A stretch of 64,000 nt of DNA from Polyangia bacterium (GTDB lineage Bacteria; Myxococcota_A; Polyangia; Nannocystales; Nannocystaceae): positions 124,001 to 188,000 of the forward strand of contig JAUIKS010000015.1 in assembly GCA_030430565.1 (NCBI GenBank). Direction: 5' to 3'. A program made the position numbers and the translations under genes. Shown one piece after another: positions 14,658 through 26,949 of the stretch; the first letter of the stretch is position 1; each line of letters opens with the position of its first letter. The notes under the pieces are model-generated. The model saw only the letters and a program-made list of their open reading frames with translations. It did no database searches and was not told the DNA's origin.

Positions 14658-15857
14658 GTGCAAGCGAAACAACGGCTCTCGGGCTCTCTGACGACCCTCG
14701 GCCTCACCGCGCTGGTGGCCGTGACCGCCCTGTCGTCGGTCGCCTGCGACGATCAAGGGGCGCCATCGAACCTCGAGAAGCGCAGCAAGACGGGCGACGC
14801 CGACGCGGCTGACGAGCAGCCCGCCGCGAGCCAGTCTCCGCAGCAGCCCGCGGAGGGGAAACAAGCGAGCGACGGCGACGCCGAGCAGCCTGACACGCCC
14901 GCCGCCGATACGGGCGAGAAGTCCACGCCCTCCGCGCCCGCGCCCGCCGACGGCTCGGTCGCGCTCGTCGGCAACCCCGAGGGCGATCGGGTCCAGCTCA
15001 CGCTGCGTCTCAAAGAAGACTCGATCTACCGCGTCATGACCATCGGCAACGTCCAGCTCCCGGCGGTCCAAAAGCCGACCGGATTCGCCCGCCAAGAGGA
15101 GCTGCGGCTGAAAAACTGCTCGGGTGAAGGAGTCGACCGCAGCTGCACCCTCGAGCACCGCTACCTCAACTACGACGCGGAGCCGCCGACCGGCACCTTC
15201 ATGAAGCAGGACGAGCTGCAGGTCGCCGAGCTCGTCACGAGTCACACGCTGTTCGCCGACGGCCGCTACGGCGGCCCGACCAAGGTCGAGGGCCCAGCCG
15301 AGCGGGTGTCCGCCCCCGCAGGCCAGGCGCTCGCCTCCGCCGAGCGCTTCTACTGCCTGCGCCTGCCGAAACAACCCGTCGCCGAGCGCGCGAGCTGGAA
15401 GAGCCGCTGCCGTCGACGCGTGGGCGGTAAGGTCGACGAGCGCGAGGTCGTGTTCGTGCTGAAGACGCTCGACGAGGAGCCCGGCACCGGCGAGAAGCGG
15501 GCGGAGATCGCCTATATCGGCTCGTACACGACCACGGACCCCAAGCTCGGCGAGCGCAAGGGCGCGGTCACCGGCTCGATCTTCCTGTGGGTCTCGACCG
15601 GCGAGCTGCACATGATCCGCGAGAAGATCAGCCTGACGATGGACGACGGGCGCGGTCTCGCGACCGAGACGACCATGAAGACGCAGCTCTCGCGCCTCGA
15701 CCCCGGCCCGCCCGAGCTGCTGACGCGCACCGACGGGCGGCCGTTCACGACCCCGCCGGTCACCCTCAACAAGGCCGCCGGTCACGAGTACAAGGGACCG
15801 AAGTACAAGGTCGCGGGGGACGCCAAAGCCGCCGAGGCCGCCCCGAAAAAGCCGTAG
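14658..15857 (+). CDS. hypothetical lipoprotein
   Basis: A 399-residue lipoprotein of unknown function. Starting at GTG 14658 gives a classical signal peptide: QAKQR, a hydrophobic core and a lipobox SVAC with Cys30. An ATG at 14586 is also in frame but would add 24 residues that spoil the signal. A low-complexity Ala/Glu/Ser/Pro linker (about 35-100) leads to a soluble domain. This has several cysteines, including LKNCSGEG and RSCTLEH in its first third and FYCLRL and KSRCRRR in the middle. The last third is beta-rich. The stop lies one base from the stop of the convergent lipoprotein gene. Confidence 0.7.
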   Translation: MQAKQRLSGSLTTLGLTALVAVTALSSVACDDQGAPSNLEKRSKTGDADAADEQPAASQSPQQPAEGKQASDGDAEQPDTPAADTGEKSTPSAPAPADGSVALVGNPEGDRVQLTLRLKEDSIYRVMTIGNVQLPAVQKPTGFARQEELRLKNCSGEGVDRSCTLEHRYLNYDAEPPTGTFMKQDELQVAELVTSHTLFADGRYGGPTKVEGPAERVSAPAGQALASAERFYCLRLPKQPVAERASWKSRCRRRVGGKVDEREVVFVLKTLDEEPGTGEKRAEIAYIGSYTTTDPKLGERKGAVTGSIFLWVSTGELHMIREKISLTMDDGRGLATETTMKTQLSRLDPGPPELLTRTDGRPFTTPPVTLNKAAGHEYKGPKYKVAGDAKAAEAAPKKP

Positions 15858-15858
15858 C

Positions 15859-16359
15859 CTATTCGTAGGTGTCTTCGACGCGCACAAACGACAGCGTGCC
15901 GCGGTTGGCGTTGGACTCGCCAAAGCCGAGCATCCCGCTCAGCGCGGTGTCCTCGGGGTTGATCAGCACCCAGCCCATGCCGCGACCGCAGCCCTGGGCC
16001 GAGCAGACCTCGCCCTGGTGTCCGTCTTGCCACTCAAACACCACGAGGTTGCCGGGCACCTCGTCGCCGCCTCGATCGGGGGCGCTGCGTTGCTTCATGT
16101 TGAGCACGAAGCGGATCGCGCCGTCATCACTTTTAAAAGATCCGTAATAGCGCGAAGGCCCGAGCGGTGAGACATCGAGCTCGCCCATCTGGCCACCGAC
16201 CTCCCCGAGCCAGACCCCCGCGAAATCCGGCTCCTCAGGGTAGAGATCGACGGGTGGCGGCGGCACCGTCCGACCGCCCCCCGGGGAGCCTCCGTTGACC
16301 GCGCATCCGGAGACCACGCTGACGACACCCAGGCCGACAACGAGCGCGGCTCGTCGCAA
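15859..16359 (-). CDS. small hypothetical lipoprotein, beta-rich
   Basis: A 166-residue lipoprotein. With the TTG at 16359 as start, the signal peptide is ideal (Arg-Arg, hydrophobic core, lipobox VSGC with Cys19). The longer frame from ATG 16425 remains possible. The mature domain (about 45-166) begins with DFAGVWLGEVGG and looks like a small lipocalin-like or beta-sandwich fold. Two cysteines (EVCSAQGCG) could form a disulfide. No family recognised. Confidence 0.65.
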   Translation of the reverse strand: MRRAALVVGLGVVSVVSGCAVNGGSPGGGRTVPPPPVDLYPEEPDFAGVWLGEVGGQMGELDVSPLGPSRYYGSFKSDDGAIRFVLNMKQRSAPDRGGDEVPGNLVVFEWQDGHQGEVCSAQGCGRGMGWVLINPEDTALSGMLGFGESNANRGTLSFVRVEDTYE

Positions 16360-16368
16360 GCGCGAGCC

Positions 16369-16374
16369 AAATTC
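16369..16374 (-). promoter_or_regulatory. weak -10-like GAATTT
   Basis: GAATTT ends 9 nt before the proposed TTG start at 16359 on the minus strand. The match is weak but consistent with the window-wide pattern. Confidence 0.25.
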
Positions 16375-16715
16375 GCTCCATGGGAGCGGCGCGCACAACG
16401 GGCGGATGGGGGGGGACCAGGACACGGGCGAGAGTCAGCGGGCGAGCGCGGAGGACGAGCGGTTCGGGCGCGCGATCGGGAGCCAGTTCGTGATCTGTGA
16501 CGTGATGAATCCCCAGGATGTTCTCCCGGCGCACACCGCGTCCGCGACCCGGGTGATGGTGGCACACGCCAGCGCCGCTCGGCTCGTTGAATCACGCAAG
16601 GGATCGCTCGCAGGATCGAGGCGCGAATCGACACGCCGCGAAGCGAGCGGCGAACACGGTCTCGCCCGGGACCTGAGCAACCTTGTGCCCGCTGGTCGCG
16701 GGAATCAACCACGTT
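16375..16715. other. divergent intergenic region, no gene seen
   Basis: About 340 bases between two divergent starts. Open frames cross it on both strands, but they have Arg/Ala/Ser-rich shadow composition and no start signals. Apart from the flanking -10-like hexamers I see no RNA gene, repeat or operator. If the 16425 start is right for the minus-strand lipoprotein, the region shrinks to about 290 bases. Confidence 0.5.
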
Positions 16716-16721
16716 TACAAT
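16716..16721 (+). promoter_or_regulatory. -10 element TACAAT
   Basis: TACAAT differs from the consensus by one base and ends 11 nt before the ATG at 16733. The leader would be only a few bases long. Confidence 0.5.
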
Positions 16722-16732
16722 CGGGCAACTCT

Positions 16733-17515
16733 ATGGTCTCTGCCCCACTCCTCCGGGATTCGCGGTCGTCGGCTCGTCGCTCGCGTTCCCGCGCATCGAC
16801 AGCGGTGATCACGGCGCTCTCGCTCATCTTCGGCCTGAGCTCTTCGCTGCTCTCCACACCGGCCGCCGCGATGTCAGGCGCTGACGTCCGTAGTGAGGAG
16901 GACGCGCAGCCCGATGGCTCCGAGGACGTCGATACCGAGGCCGACGCCGACGTCGAGGACGGTGCCACAGACGAAGCCACGGACGAAGCCGCGGACGAAG
17001 CCGCGGACGAAGCAGACGGCGAGTACACGCCGCCTGACTCCGCCGGCATGGGCGGCAACGTCGTCGCTTCCGACGATCCCGACGCGCAGCGGGCCCAGGC
17101 GGAGCTCGAGGGCACCTCGCTGTCCGATGCGCCAGCTGGCGTACCCGAGCGCATGGAGCCGCTGCAAGCCGCCGCCTGGTGGACGCTGTTCGGCACCTTC
17201 GCGCTCGCCACCACCGGCGGCCTGTTCGTCGGGCTCTCGCAGGTCGAGCAGGACAACGCCGATCGACTGACCAAGCTGCTCGACGATCAGGGCAACGCGG
17301 TCCCCTTCTCCGAGGTTGAGGACGACTACAACTCGGCGATCTCCAAGGGCGAGACCTACAACAAGCTCGCGATCGGCTTCCTCGCTGCGGGCGGCGCGAC
17401 GCTAGTCGCCAGCATCGCGCTGTTCGCGGTCCACGGGCACCGCAAGCGACAAGCGCGAAACCGCCAGCAGAGTCGGCTGCAGCTGCTGCCTGGCGGCTTG
17501 GAGGTTCGATTTTGA
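16733..17515 (+). CDS. hypothetical membrane protein with acidic repeat region
   Basis: A 260-residue protein. The N terminus has an Arg/Ser-rich stretch, then a signal-like hydrophobic segment ending in TPAAAM (about 20-44). An acidic region (about 46-110) includes four copies of a four-residue repeat (Ala-Asp/Thr-Asp-Glu). Two hydrophobic helices follow (about 146-166 and 204-226) separated by a soluble loop. The tail is basic. The ATG at 16733 follows a near-consensus -10. The stop codon overlaps the TTG start of the next gene, so the two are translationally coupled and may form a unit at the envelope. No family recognised. Confidence 0.7.
   Translation: MVSAPLLRDSRSSARRSRSRASTAVITALSLIFGLSSSLLSTPAAAMSGADVRSEEDAQPDGSEDVDTEADADVEDGATDEATDEAADEAADEADGEYTPPDSAGMGGNVVASDDPDAQRAQAELEGTSLSDAPAGVPERMEPLQAAAWWTLFGTFALATTGGLFVGLSQVEQDNADRLTKLLDDQGNAVPFSEVEDDYNSAISKGETYNKLAIGFLAAGGATLVASIALFAVHGHRKRQARNRQQSRLQLLPGGLEVRF
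16970..17017. repeat. 12-bp tandem repeat, four copies
   Basis: gacgaagccgcg-type units at 16970, 16982, 16994 and 17006 (the last degenerate) encode an Asp-Glu-Ala repeat in the acidic ectodomain. Copy number may vary between strains. Confidence 0.8.
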
Positions 17516-18135
17516 TCGACGCCGCGCCGCCGCGCTGGGCCCGCGTGACCGCGGCCTGGCGCGGGTCTGTTTGTGCGCTCGCGCTCGCGGGTCTGTCTGG
17601 CCTCGTCGCCGGCTGCTTCTCGGCGCCGTCGAGCGACGTGATCTTCAGCTGCGACGCAGGGGCCAACGACGGCGGCCTGTGCCCGAGCGGCTACGCCTGC
17701 CAGCCCGACGGCTGCTGCCACCGCGAGGGCGTGGACTACAAGACCAACGAGAACGGCTGCAAGGTGTCCGGGAACCTCACGATCCCGACGACCGGGTCTG
17801 GCTCGATGGGCAGCTCCGGGGCGTCTGAGTCGGGCGCGTCGTCGACGACCTCCAACACGACGAGCGCGACTTCCGACGCGACCTCGGTCGCTACTTCTGA
17901 AGCGACTTCTTCAGCGACTTCCGACGCGACTTCTTCAGCGACTTCTTCAGCGACTTCCGACGCGACCTCGGCTACAACCGCGGGCGCCACGACCGCCGCG
18001 ATGACCTCCTCGACCTCGAACGCGACGACCGGGAGCACGGGCGCGACGGACACGACCGGTATGAACGGCAGCTCGAGCAGCTCGAGCGGCTCGACGGGTA
18101 CCGACACCGACACCGACACCGACACCGATCCATGA
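17512..18135 (+). CDS. Ser/Thr-rich lipoprotein with Cys cluster
   Basis: A 207-residue lipoprotein, lipobox VAGC with Cys35. A compact disulfide-type module follows (about 46-84) with cysteines in CDAG, LCPSGYAC, GCC and NGC. The rest (about 90-207) is almost entirely Ser, Thr, Ala, Asp and Gly, ending in a Thr-Asp repeat. The tail is probably an extended, possibly glycosylated, surface stalk. The TTG start overlaps the TGA of the preceding gene. The same design recurs elsewhere in the window (for example 23001-23654 and 59570-60208). Confidence 0.8.
   Translation: MIDAAPPRWARVTAAWRGSVCALALAGLSGLVAGCFSAPSSDVIFSCDAGANDGGLCPSGYACQPDGCCHREGVDYKTNENGCKVSGNLTIPTTGSGSMGSSGASESGASSTTSNTTSATSDATSVATSEATSSATSDATSSATSSATSDATSATTAGATTAAMTSSTSNATTGSTGATDTTGMNGSSSSSSGSTGTDTDTDTDTDP
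17866..17967. repeat. imperfect repeats in the Ser/Thr tail
   Basis: Units such as gcgacttcttca and gcgacttccgac are repeated and interleaved, encoding Ala-Thr-Ser-Ser and Ala-Thr-Ser-Asp. This region is prone to slippage and length change. Confidence 0.75.
18100..18129. repeat. hexamer repeat encoding Thr-Asp
   Basis: Five tandem copies of accgac (the last is accgat) encode the Thr-Asp C-terminal tail of the lipoprotein. Confidence 0.85.
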
Positions 18136-18233
18136 GGCCGTCGAGCTCCGGTCGGATCCCGGAGATTTTGCCCCACACTCGACGCACAAGAACTTCACCT
18201 CGTCACGAGTCCAACACAACGAGAACACTGGCC

Positions 18234-19001
18234 GTGGGTATATCGAAATATTTTTCAAGCGCCGGCCGCAGCCAGGCGCGACTCGAGCGGCTGATCCGCA
18301 AGATCGAGAACCGCTACGCGCAGTCCGGCGACCGCTACGACGCGATGCAGCGGCTGCTCAAGATCAACACCGTACCGGCGATTATCGGCCTCCTGCGCCG
18401 CTTCACCATCGCCTCGAGCAAGAGCATCGAGGACGAGGAGGAGAAGGGCTGGATCTACCGCCGACTCACCGGCCTCGAGCCGGCGATGGTGCTCTCCGCG
18501 GTCAAGCAGCACTGCCTCTCGAGCGAGCTCATCGAGTCCGACGGCCCCGAGCGCCAGGCCGGCTGGGGCTGGGCGCTGCGGATCGTCGAGGATCTCGCCC
18601 ACGAGGATCAGGAGTGGGACATCCTCAACGCGCTGCTTGAGAAACACCCGCCGGGCTACGAGCGCAACCCCGCCAAGAAGCTGCAGCTGCTCACGCACAT
18701 CTCGGAGATCGACAACCCGCGGGTGCCGGAGATCCTCGCCTCCTACCTCGAGGACCAGGACGAGAACCTGCGCTTCTACTGCGTCGAGGCGCTGGTCGAC
18801 ATCGCCGACGAGCGCTCCATCGAGCCCCTGGTCAAGCGCCTCGGCAACCCCGACGAGGACTCGCTGCGCCTGCGGACCGCGATCCTCAACGGCCTCGCCC
18901 GCAATCAGTGGGATGTCAGCGCCTACGCCGACGTGGTCCGGAAGAACATCGGCAGCGAGGGCCACACCTTCAACGGCACCCACGTCGTCGCGCCGACATA
19001 G
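18234..19001 (+). CDS. HEAT-repeat protein
   Basis: A soluble 255-residue protein built of helical repeats. The clearest HEAT-like units are at about 42-60 (PAIIGLLRRFTI), 160-185 (VPEILASYLEDQDENLRFYCVEAL) and 186-220 (ERSIEPLVKRLGNPDEDSLR). Such proteins act as scaffolds or lyase-type subunits; no active-site residues are evident. I chose the GTG at 18234 because the sequence before it is Arg/Thr-rich and shows no coding character. The next gene is carB, 190 bp downstream; a functional link is not implied. Confidence 0.8.
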   Translation: MGISKYFSSAGRSQARLERLIRKIENRYAQSGDRYDAMQRLLKINTVPAIIGLLRRFTIASSKSIEDEEEKGWIYRRLTGLEPAMVLSAVKQHCLSSELIESDGPERQAGWGWALRIVEDLAHEDQEWDILNALLEKHPPGYERNPAKKLQLLTHISEIDNPRVPEILASYLEDQDENLRFYCVEALVDIADERSIEPLVKRLGNPDEDSLRLRTAILNGLARNQWDVSAYADVVRKNIGSEGHTFNGTHVVAPT

Positions 19002-19191
19002 GCAGGACCGGGCGGCTGCGGACTCTCCGCATCCCGCCGCCGAAGAGCGCCCTCGAGCCGAGCGCGCGCCCTGTCGGGCGGGCGCTCGAGTGCTATGAAT
19101 GGCCGAGCGGTCGCGCGCATCTGCGGGGCCGCCGCCTCCGTGCGCCCGCGCGCACGCGCGACTCATCCGCAGCGTCCCCCGCGAGATCAGC

Positions 19192-22482
<3,291 letters not shown>

Positions 22483-22515
22483 CCCTAGCCCGGTCAGACG
22501 AGAGAGGTCGTATTC

Positions 22516-23001
22516 ATGTCAGATTCATCTCCCATCACGCCCGCAGGACTCCAGAAGCTCAAAGATGAGCTCAAGCGGATCCTCGAGCACGATCGCCCGA
22601 AGAACGTGGCGGAGATCGAGGAAGCGCGCGCGCACGGCGATCTGAAGGAGAACGCCGAGTACCACGCCGCGAAAGAGATGCAGGGCAAGCTCGACGGGCG
22701 GATGAAGTACCTCCGCTACAAGATCAACAAGTCGCAGGTCATCGATCCCGAGAAGACCAAGTCCGACAAGATCATCTTCGGCGCGACGGTCACCCTCGAG
22801 GATGTCGATAACGAGGTCGAGGTCGTCTACAAGTTGGTCGGCGAGGACGAATCCAACGCCGACGAGGGCAAGATCTCGATCACCGCGCCCATCGCGCGCG
22901 CGATGCTGGGGAAGGGCGAGGGCGACGAGGTGATCGTCCGGCTCCCCAAGGGCGATCGTGAGTACGAGGTCATCAAAATCGAGTACAAAGCCATCGACTG
23001 A
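22516..23001 (+). CDS. greA: transcription elongation factor GreA
   Basis: Rescues backtracked RNA polymerase by stimulating transcript cleavage. It has 161 residues, the usual length. The N-terminal coiled coil carries the conserved acidic tip in HGDLKENAEYHAAKE (about 37-51). The C-terminal FKBP-like domain starts at about 85. A GAGAGG Shine-Dalgarno site precedes the start by about 10 nt. The gene lies 33 bp after carB, and its stop overlaps the start of a Ser/Thr-rich lipoprotein. Confidence 0.96.
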   Translation: MSDSSPITPAGLQKLKDELKRILEHDRPKNVAEIEEARAHGDLKENAEYHAAKEMQGKLDGRMKYLRYKINKSQVIDPEKTKSDKIIFGATVTLEDVDNEVEVVYKLVGEDESNADEGKISITAPIARAMLGKGEGDEVIVRLPKGDREYEVIKIEYKAID

Positions 23002-23654
23002 TGCCCGCCTCGGACCTGCCCGCTACGCGCCCACACACACGATCCCGCCGTCCGCTCAGCGAGTTCGCGCTGAAGTTCGGCTTCACCGGGATCGTGCTCG
23101 GCCTGTTCGCCGCGGTGACGCCGTTCCAGGGCTGCAAGGCCGGCGTCGGCGAGACCTGTCGCTGCGCCACTGACTGCCGGGGCGGGCTCGTCTGCCAGGC
23201 GGTCGGCAAGGCGCCGCTCAACCCGGCCTCCTGCACGGACGACAGCGCGGGGTGCTGCTACCCCGCCAACAGCCCCGGGCAGTGCGGTGAGTCCCCGGAG
23301 TCCTCGGACTTCGGCGGCGCCCTGTCTGGACCTGACCCGGAAGACATCCTCGACATGGGTTCGAAGCGCGATCTCGCGATGCCGGATGACACCGGCGAGA
23401 GCCAGGGCGGCAGCTCGGGCTCGACCGGCGCGACCACGACCACCGAGACGACCGCGAGCTCGAGCTCCAGCACGACCGCGACCTCCGCGACCTCGAGCGC
23501 GGGCACCGAGACCTCCGAGACCTCCGAGACCTCCGTGACCACGAACGCCGCCACGACCGTGATGGGCACGGGCAGCTCGGGGACCGACTCCGGCAGCTCC
23601 GGCACCGACAGCGCGACGGGATCGACCGGCGGCTCGTCGACGGACACGGAGTGA
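23001..23654 (+). CDS. exported Cys- and Ser/Thr-rich protein
   Basis: A 217-residue protein with a basic N terminus (about 10-20) and a hydrophobic segment (about 25-42) ending in FQGC, a possible lipobox. A cysteine module follows (about 45-95: CRCATDC, GLVCQ, ASC, GCC, QCG), probably disulfide-bonded. The C-terminal 90 residues are Thr/Ser/Gly/Glu-rich with repeats such as Glu-Thr-Ser. It has the same architecture as the proteins at 17512 and 59570. The ATG overlaps the greA stop (TGATG), so it is translated in coupling with greA, an unexpected partnership. Confidence 0.78.
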   Translation: MPASDLPATRPHTRSRRPLSEFALKFGFTGIVLGLFAAVTPFQGCKAGVGETCRCATDCRGGLVCQAVGKAPLNPASCTDDSAGCCYPANSPGQCGESPESSDFGGALSGPDPEDILDMGSKRDLAMPDDTGESQGGSSGSTGATTTTETTASSSSSTTATSATSSAGTETSETSETSVTTNAATTVMGTGSSGTDSGSSGTDSATGSTGGSSTDTE

Positions 23655-23688
23655 CCGAGGGCGGCGCCGGTTTCGCCGCCCGTTGTGC

Positions 23689-23694
23689 CAAACT
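23689..23694 (+). promoter_or_regulatory. extended -10-like CAAACT, leaderless start
   Basis: CAAACT, preceded by TGC, ends 6 nt before the ATG at 23701. Confidence 0.4.
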
Positions 23695-23700
23695 GTCCGT

Positions 23701-24159
23701 ATGGACAAACCTCCGCACGATCCTCAGCACTGGCTGTGGCGCCTCGACGCCCGCGCGTGGTGCCAGGCGGCCGCGCGCGAGCTAGAGTCTGGCGACGCCC
23801 GCGTCGCCAGCCGCAGAACCGCGGTGACGCACGCCCGCAGGGCCGCCGGCATGGCGCTCAACGGCGTCCTCGTCGCGCTCGGCGGCCAGCTCGATCGTAT
23901 GTCCTGTGAGACACGCTGGGGCCGCAGCTACATCGATCACCTCCGCGCGCTCGCCAGCGCCTCACCCAGCGACCGCGCGCCGATGTCCGCCGAGGCCGCC
24001 GAGGCCGCGCGCGAGCTCATGACGATCGGGCCCATGCCGGAGCGTGGCCTAGTGCAGCTGCAGGCGAACGCCCACGGGCCCGCGCGGCGGGCCCTCGAGC
24101 TTGCGAGGTCGCTGGTCCGCGAGTGCGAGCGCGTCGTGGTGGCCGCCGCGCCCGCGTGA
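23701..24159 (+). CDS. small helical protein, possibly HEPN-like
   Basis: A 152-residue all-helical soluble protein. The segment about 41-60 (SRRTAVTHARRAAGMALNG) resembles the helix that carries the charged residues in HEPN nucleotide-binding domains, but I cannot confirm a HEPN active site (no clear RX4-6H). The remainder is Ala/Arg/Glu-rich. The start at ATG 23701 is fixed by the -10 hexamer 6 nt upstream. No toxin or antitoxin partner is adjacent. Confidence 0.6.
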   Translation: MDKPPHDPQHWLWRLDARAWCQAAARELESGDARVASRRTAVTHARRAAGMALNGVLVALGGQLDRMSCETRWGRSYIDHLRALASASPSDRAPMSAEAAEAARELMTIGPMPERGLVQLQANAHGPARRALELARSLVRECERVVVAAAPA

Positions 24160-24225
24160 GCGTTCGAACTCGCGCGCACGCCGGGCGCGCCGTCGCGAGC
24201 GCGACCCGCCGAGCGCGCGGAGTGC

Positions 24226-24231
24226 TAGCCT
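24226..24231 (+). promoter_or_regulatory. extended -10 TAGCCT
   Basis: TGC-TAGCCT ends 8 nt before an ATG at 24240. Either that ATG is a leaderless start, or transcription begins here and translation starts at the SD-preceded GTG at 24318. Confidence 0.45.
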
Positions 24232-24317
24232 TGCTGCGTATGGACTCCTTGGACGGAACGGGTAGGCGCGCGAGCCGGCGACAGATCCAGCGAGACCTCC
24301 GTCAAGGAGCACTACAC

Positions 24318-25193
<876 letters not shown>

Positions 25194-25248
25194 CCTGACT
25201 GACTGCGCGCTCCGGCGCCTGCGCTTGCGCGGGCCGCGTTGGGGCGCG

Positions 25249-25254
25249 CACCAT
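25249..25254 (+). promoter_or_regulatory. weak -10-like CACCAT
   Basis: CACCAT ends 8 nt before the ATG of pgi at 25263. Confidence 0.25.
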
Positions 25255-25262
25255 CGGCGGCG

Positions 25263-26897
25263 ATGATCGCCCCCCGTGACCTTGTGGATCTCGAGCGCGA
25301 CCGCTGGACGCGCTACACGACGTGGCGCGCCCAGCTCGATCGCCCGTACATCGAGCTCGACCTCGCCGACGCGGACATGCGGGCCGAGGACTTCGAGGGT
25401 GAGGCGGCCGACGCGATGGCGGCGGCGCTCCTCGCCATGGACCAGCTCGAGGCCGGCGCGCTCGCCAACGCCGACGAGGGCCGGCAGGTCGGGCACTACT
25501 GGCTGCGCGCGCCCGCGCTCGCGCCCACGCCCGATCAGCGCGGCGCGATCGAGGGCTGCTGGACGCGGCTCACCGAGTTCGTCGAGCAGCTGCGCGGGGG
25601 GCAGCTGCGCGGCGCCGGCGGTCGACCGTTCACCCGCGTCCTGTGGATCGGGATCGGCGGCTCGGCGCTCGGGCCCCAGCTGATCGCCGACGCGCTGCAG
25701 GACGTCAACGCGCCGCGCTCGTTGACCGTGCTCGACAACACCGACCCCGACGGGATCCGCCGCGCGCTCTCACAAAAGACGGACGCGCTCGCGCAGACCC
25801 TCGTGGTCGTCGTCAGCAAGTCGGGCTCGACCGTCGAGACCCGCAACTGCATGCGCGAGGCGATGCACGCCTACGCGCGCGCGGGGCTGGAGTTCGCGGC
25901 CCACGCGATCGCCATCACCGGCGCCGACAGTCAGCTCGATCGGCTCGCGCGCGGCGAGGGCGACAAAGGCAGGCCGGCCTGGCTGGCTCGCTTCCCGCTG
26001 TGGTCGTGGGTCGGCGGGCGCACGAGCGTGTGCTCGGCGGTCGGGCTCGTGCTCATGGGGCTCCTCGACCTCGACTGGCGCGCGTTCCTCGAGGGCGCGG
26101 CGGCCATGGACCACGCGACGCGCTCACGCCCCCCGCGACACAACCCCGCCGCTCTGCTCGCGCGGATGTGGTTTCGTCAAGCCGGCGGCCGCGGGCAGCG
26201 GGCGATGGTCGTCCTGCCCTACCGCGATCGACTCGTGCTGCTCTCGCGCTACCTGCAGCAGCTCGTCATGGAGTCGCTCGGCAAGCGCCTCGACCGGACC
26301 GGCGCCGAGGTCTGGCAGGGCTTGACGGTGTTCGGCAACAAGGGCTCCACCGATCAGCACGCCTACGTCCAGCAGCTCCGCGACGGCCTTGGGAGCTTCT
26401 TCGCGCTGTTCGTCCGCGTGCTCGAGGATCAGGCCCCGGCCGAGGGCGTCGAGGTCGAGCCCGGCGTGCGCTCGGGTGACTGCCTCGACGGCTTCTACCT
26501 CGGCACCCGAGACGCGCTGCGAGAGCGCGGGCGAGCCTCGGCGACGCTCGTGCTCGAGCGCCTCGACGCCCGCTCGCTCGGCGCCGTGATCGCGCTGTTC
26601 GAACGCGCGGTCGGGCTCTACGCCGAGCTCATCAACATCAACGCCTACCACCAGCCGGGGGTCGAGGCCGGCAAGCAGGCGGCCCGGGGCGTGCTCGAGC
26701 TGCAGGCGCGGCTGCTCGCGTCGTTGTCCACAGAACCGCGTACAGCCGACGAGCTCGCGAGCTCGCTGGGCGCCGCGCCGTTTACCGTCTGGCAGATCAT
26801 GCGCCGGCTCGCGCGCACCCGGCCGGAGGTTCGCAGCGCCGGCGCCGACGACCCCCAGACCGCGAGCTTCTGGCTGACTCCAGGACCAGCCGCGTAG
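25263..26897 (+). CDS. pgi: glucose-6-phosphate isomerase with C-terminal winged-helix-like extension
   Basis: Interconverts glucose 6-phosphate and fructose 6-phosphate. It has 544 residues. The two SIS domains are clear: GIGGSALGPQ (about 130-140) and SKSGSTVET (about 187-195) in the first, GNKGSTDQHAYVQQLRDG (about 358-375) in the second with the catalytic His and surrounding residues. The C-terminal 65 residues (about 478-544) form a separate helix-rich module (TADELASSLG, FTVWQIMRRLARTRPEV, SFWLTP) that looks like a winged helix. The extension is not part of the enzyme core and its role is unknown. Confidence 0.93.
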   Translation: MIAPRDLVDLERDRWTRYTTWRAQLDRPYIELDLADADMRAEDFEGEAADAMAAALLAMDQLEAGALANADEGRQVGHYWLRAPALAPTPDQRGAIEGCWTRLTEFVEQLRGGQLRGAGGRPFTRVLWIGIGGSALGPQLIADALQDVNAPRSLTVLDNTDPDGIRRALSQKTDALAQTLVVVVSKSGSTVETRNCMREAMHAYARAGLEFAAHAIAITGADSQLDRLARGEGDKGRPAWLARFPLWSWVGGRTSVCSAVGLVLMGLLDLDWRAFLEGAAAMDHATRSRPPRHNPAALLARMWFRQAGGRGQRAMVVLPYRDRLVLLSRYLQQLVMESLGKRLDRTGAEVWQGLTVFGNKGSTDQHAYVQQLRDGLGSFFALFVRVLEDQAPAEGVEVEPGVRSGDCLDGFYLGTRDALRERGRASATLVLERLDARSLGAVIALFERAVGLYAELININAYHQPGVEAGKQAARGVLELQARLLASLSTEPRTADELASSLGAAPFTVWQIMRRLARTRPEVRSAGADDPQTASFWLTPGPAA

Positions 26898-26937
26898 GGG
26901 TCGTCGATCCGCCGCGCCCGCCCGCGCGCGGATGCGG

Positions 26938-26943
26938 TACCCT
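26938..26943 (+). promoter_or_regulatory. -10 element TACCCT, leaderless start
   Basis: TACCCT ends 6 nt before the GTG at 26950 and supports that start for the RCC1 lipoprotein. Confidence 0.5.
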
Positions 26944-26949
26944 GCGCCT

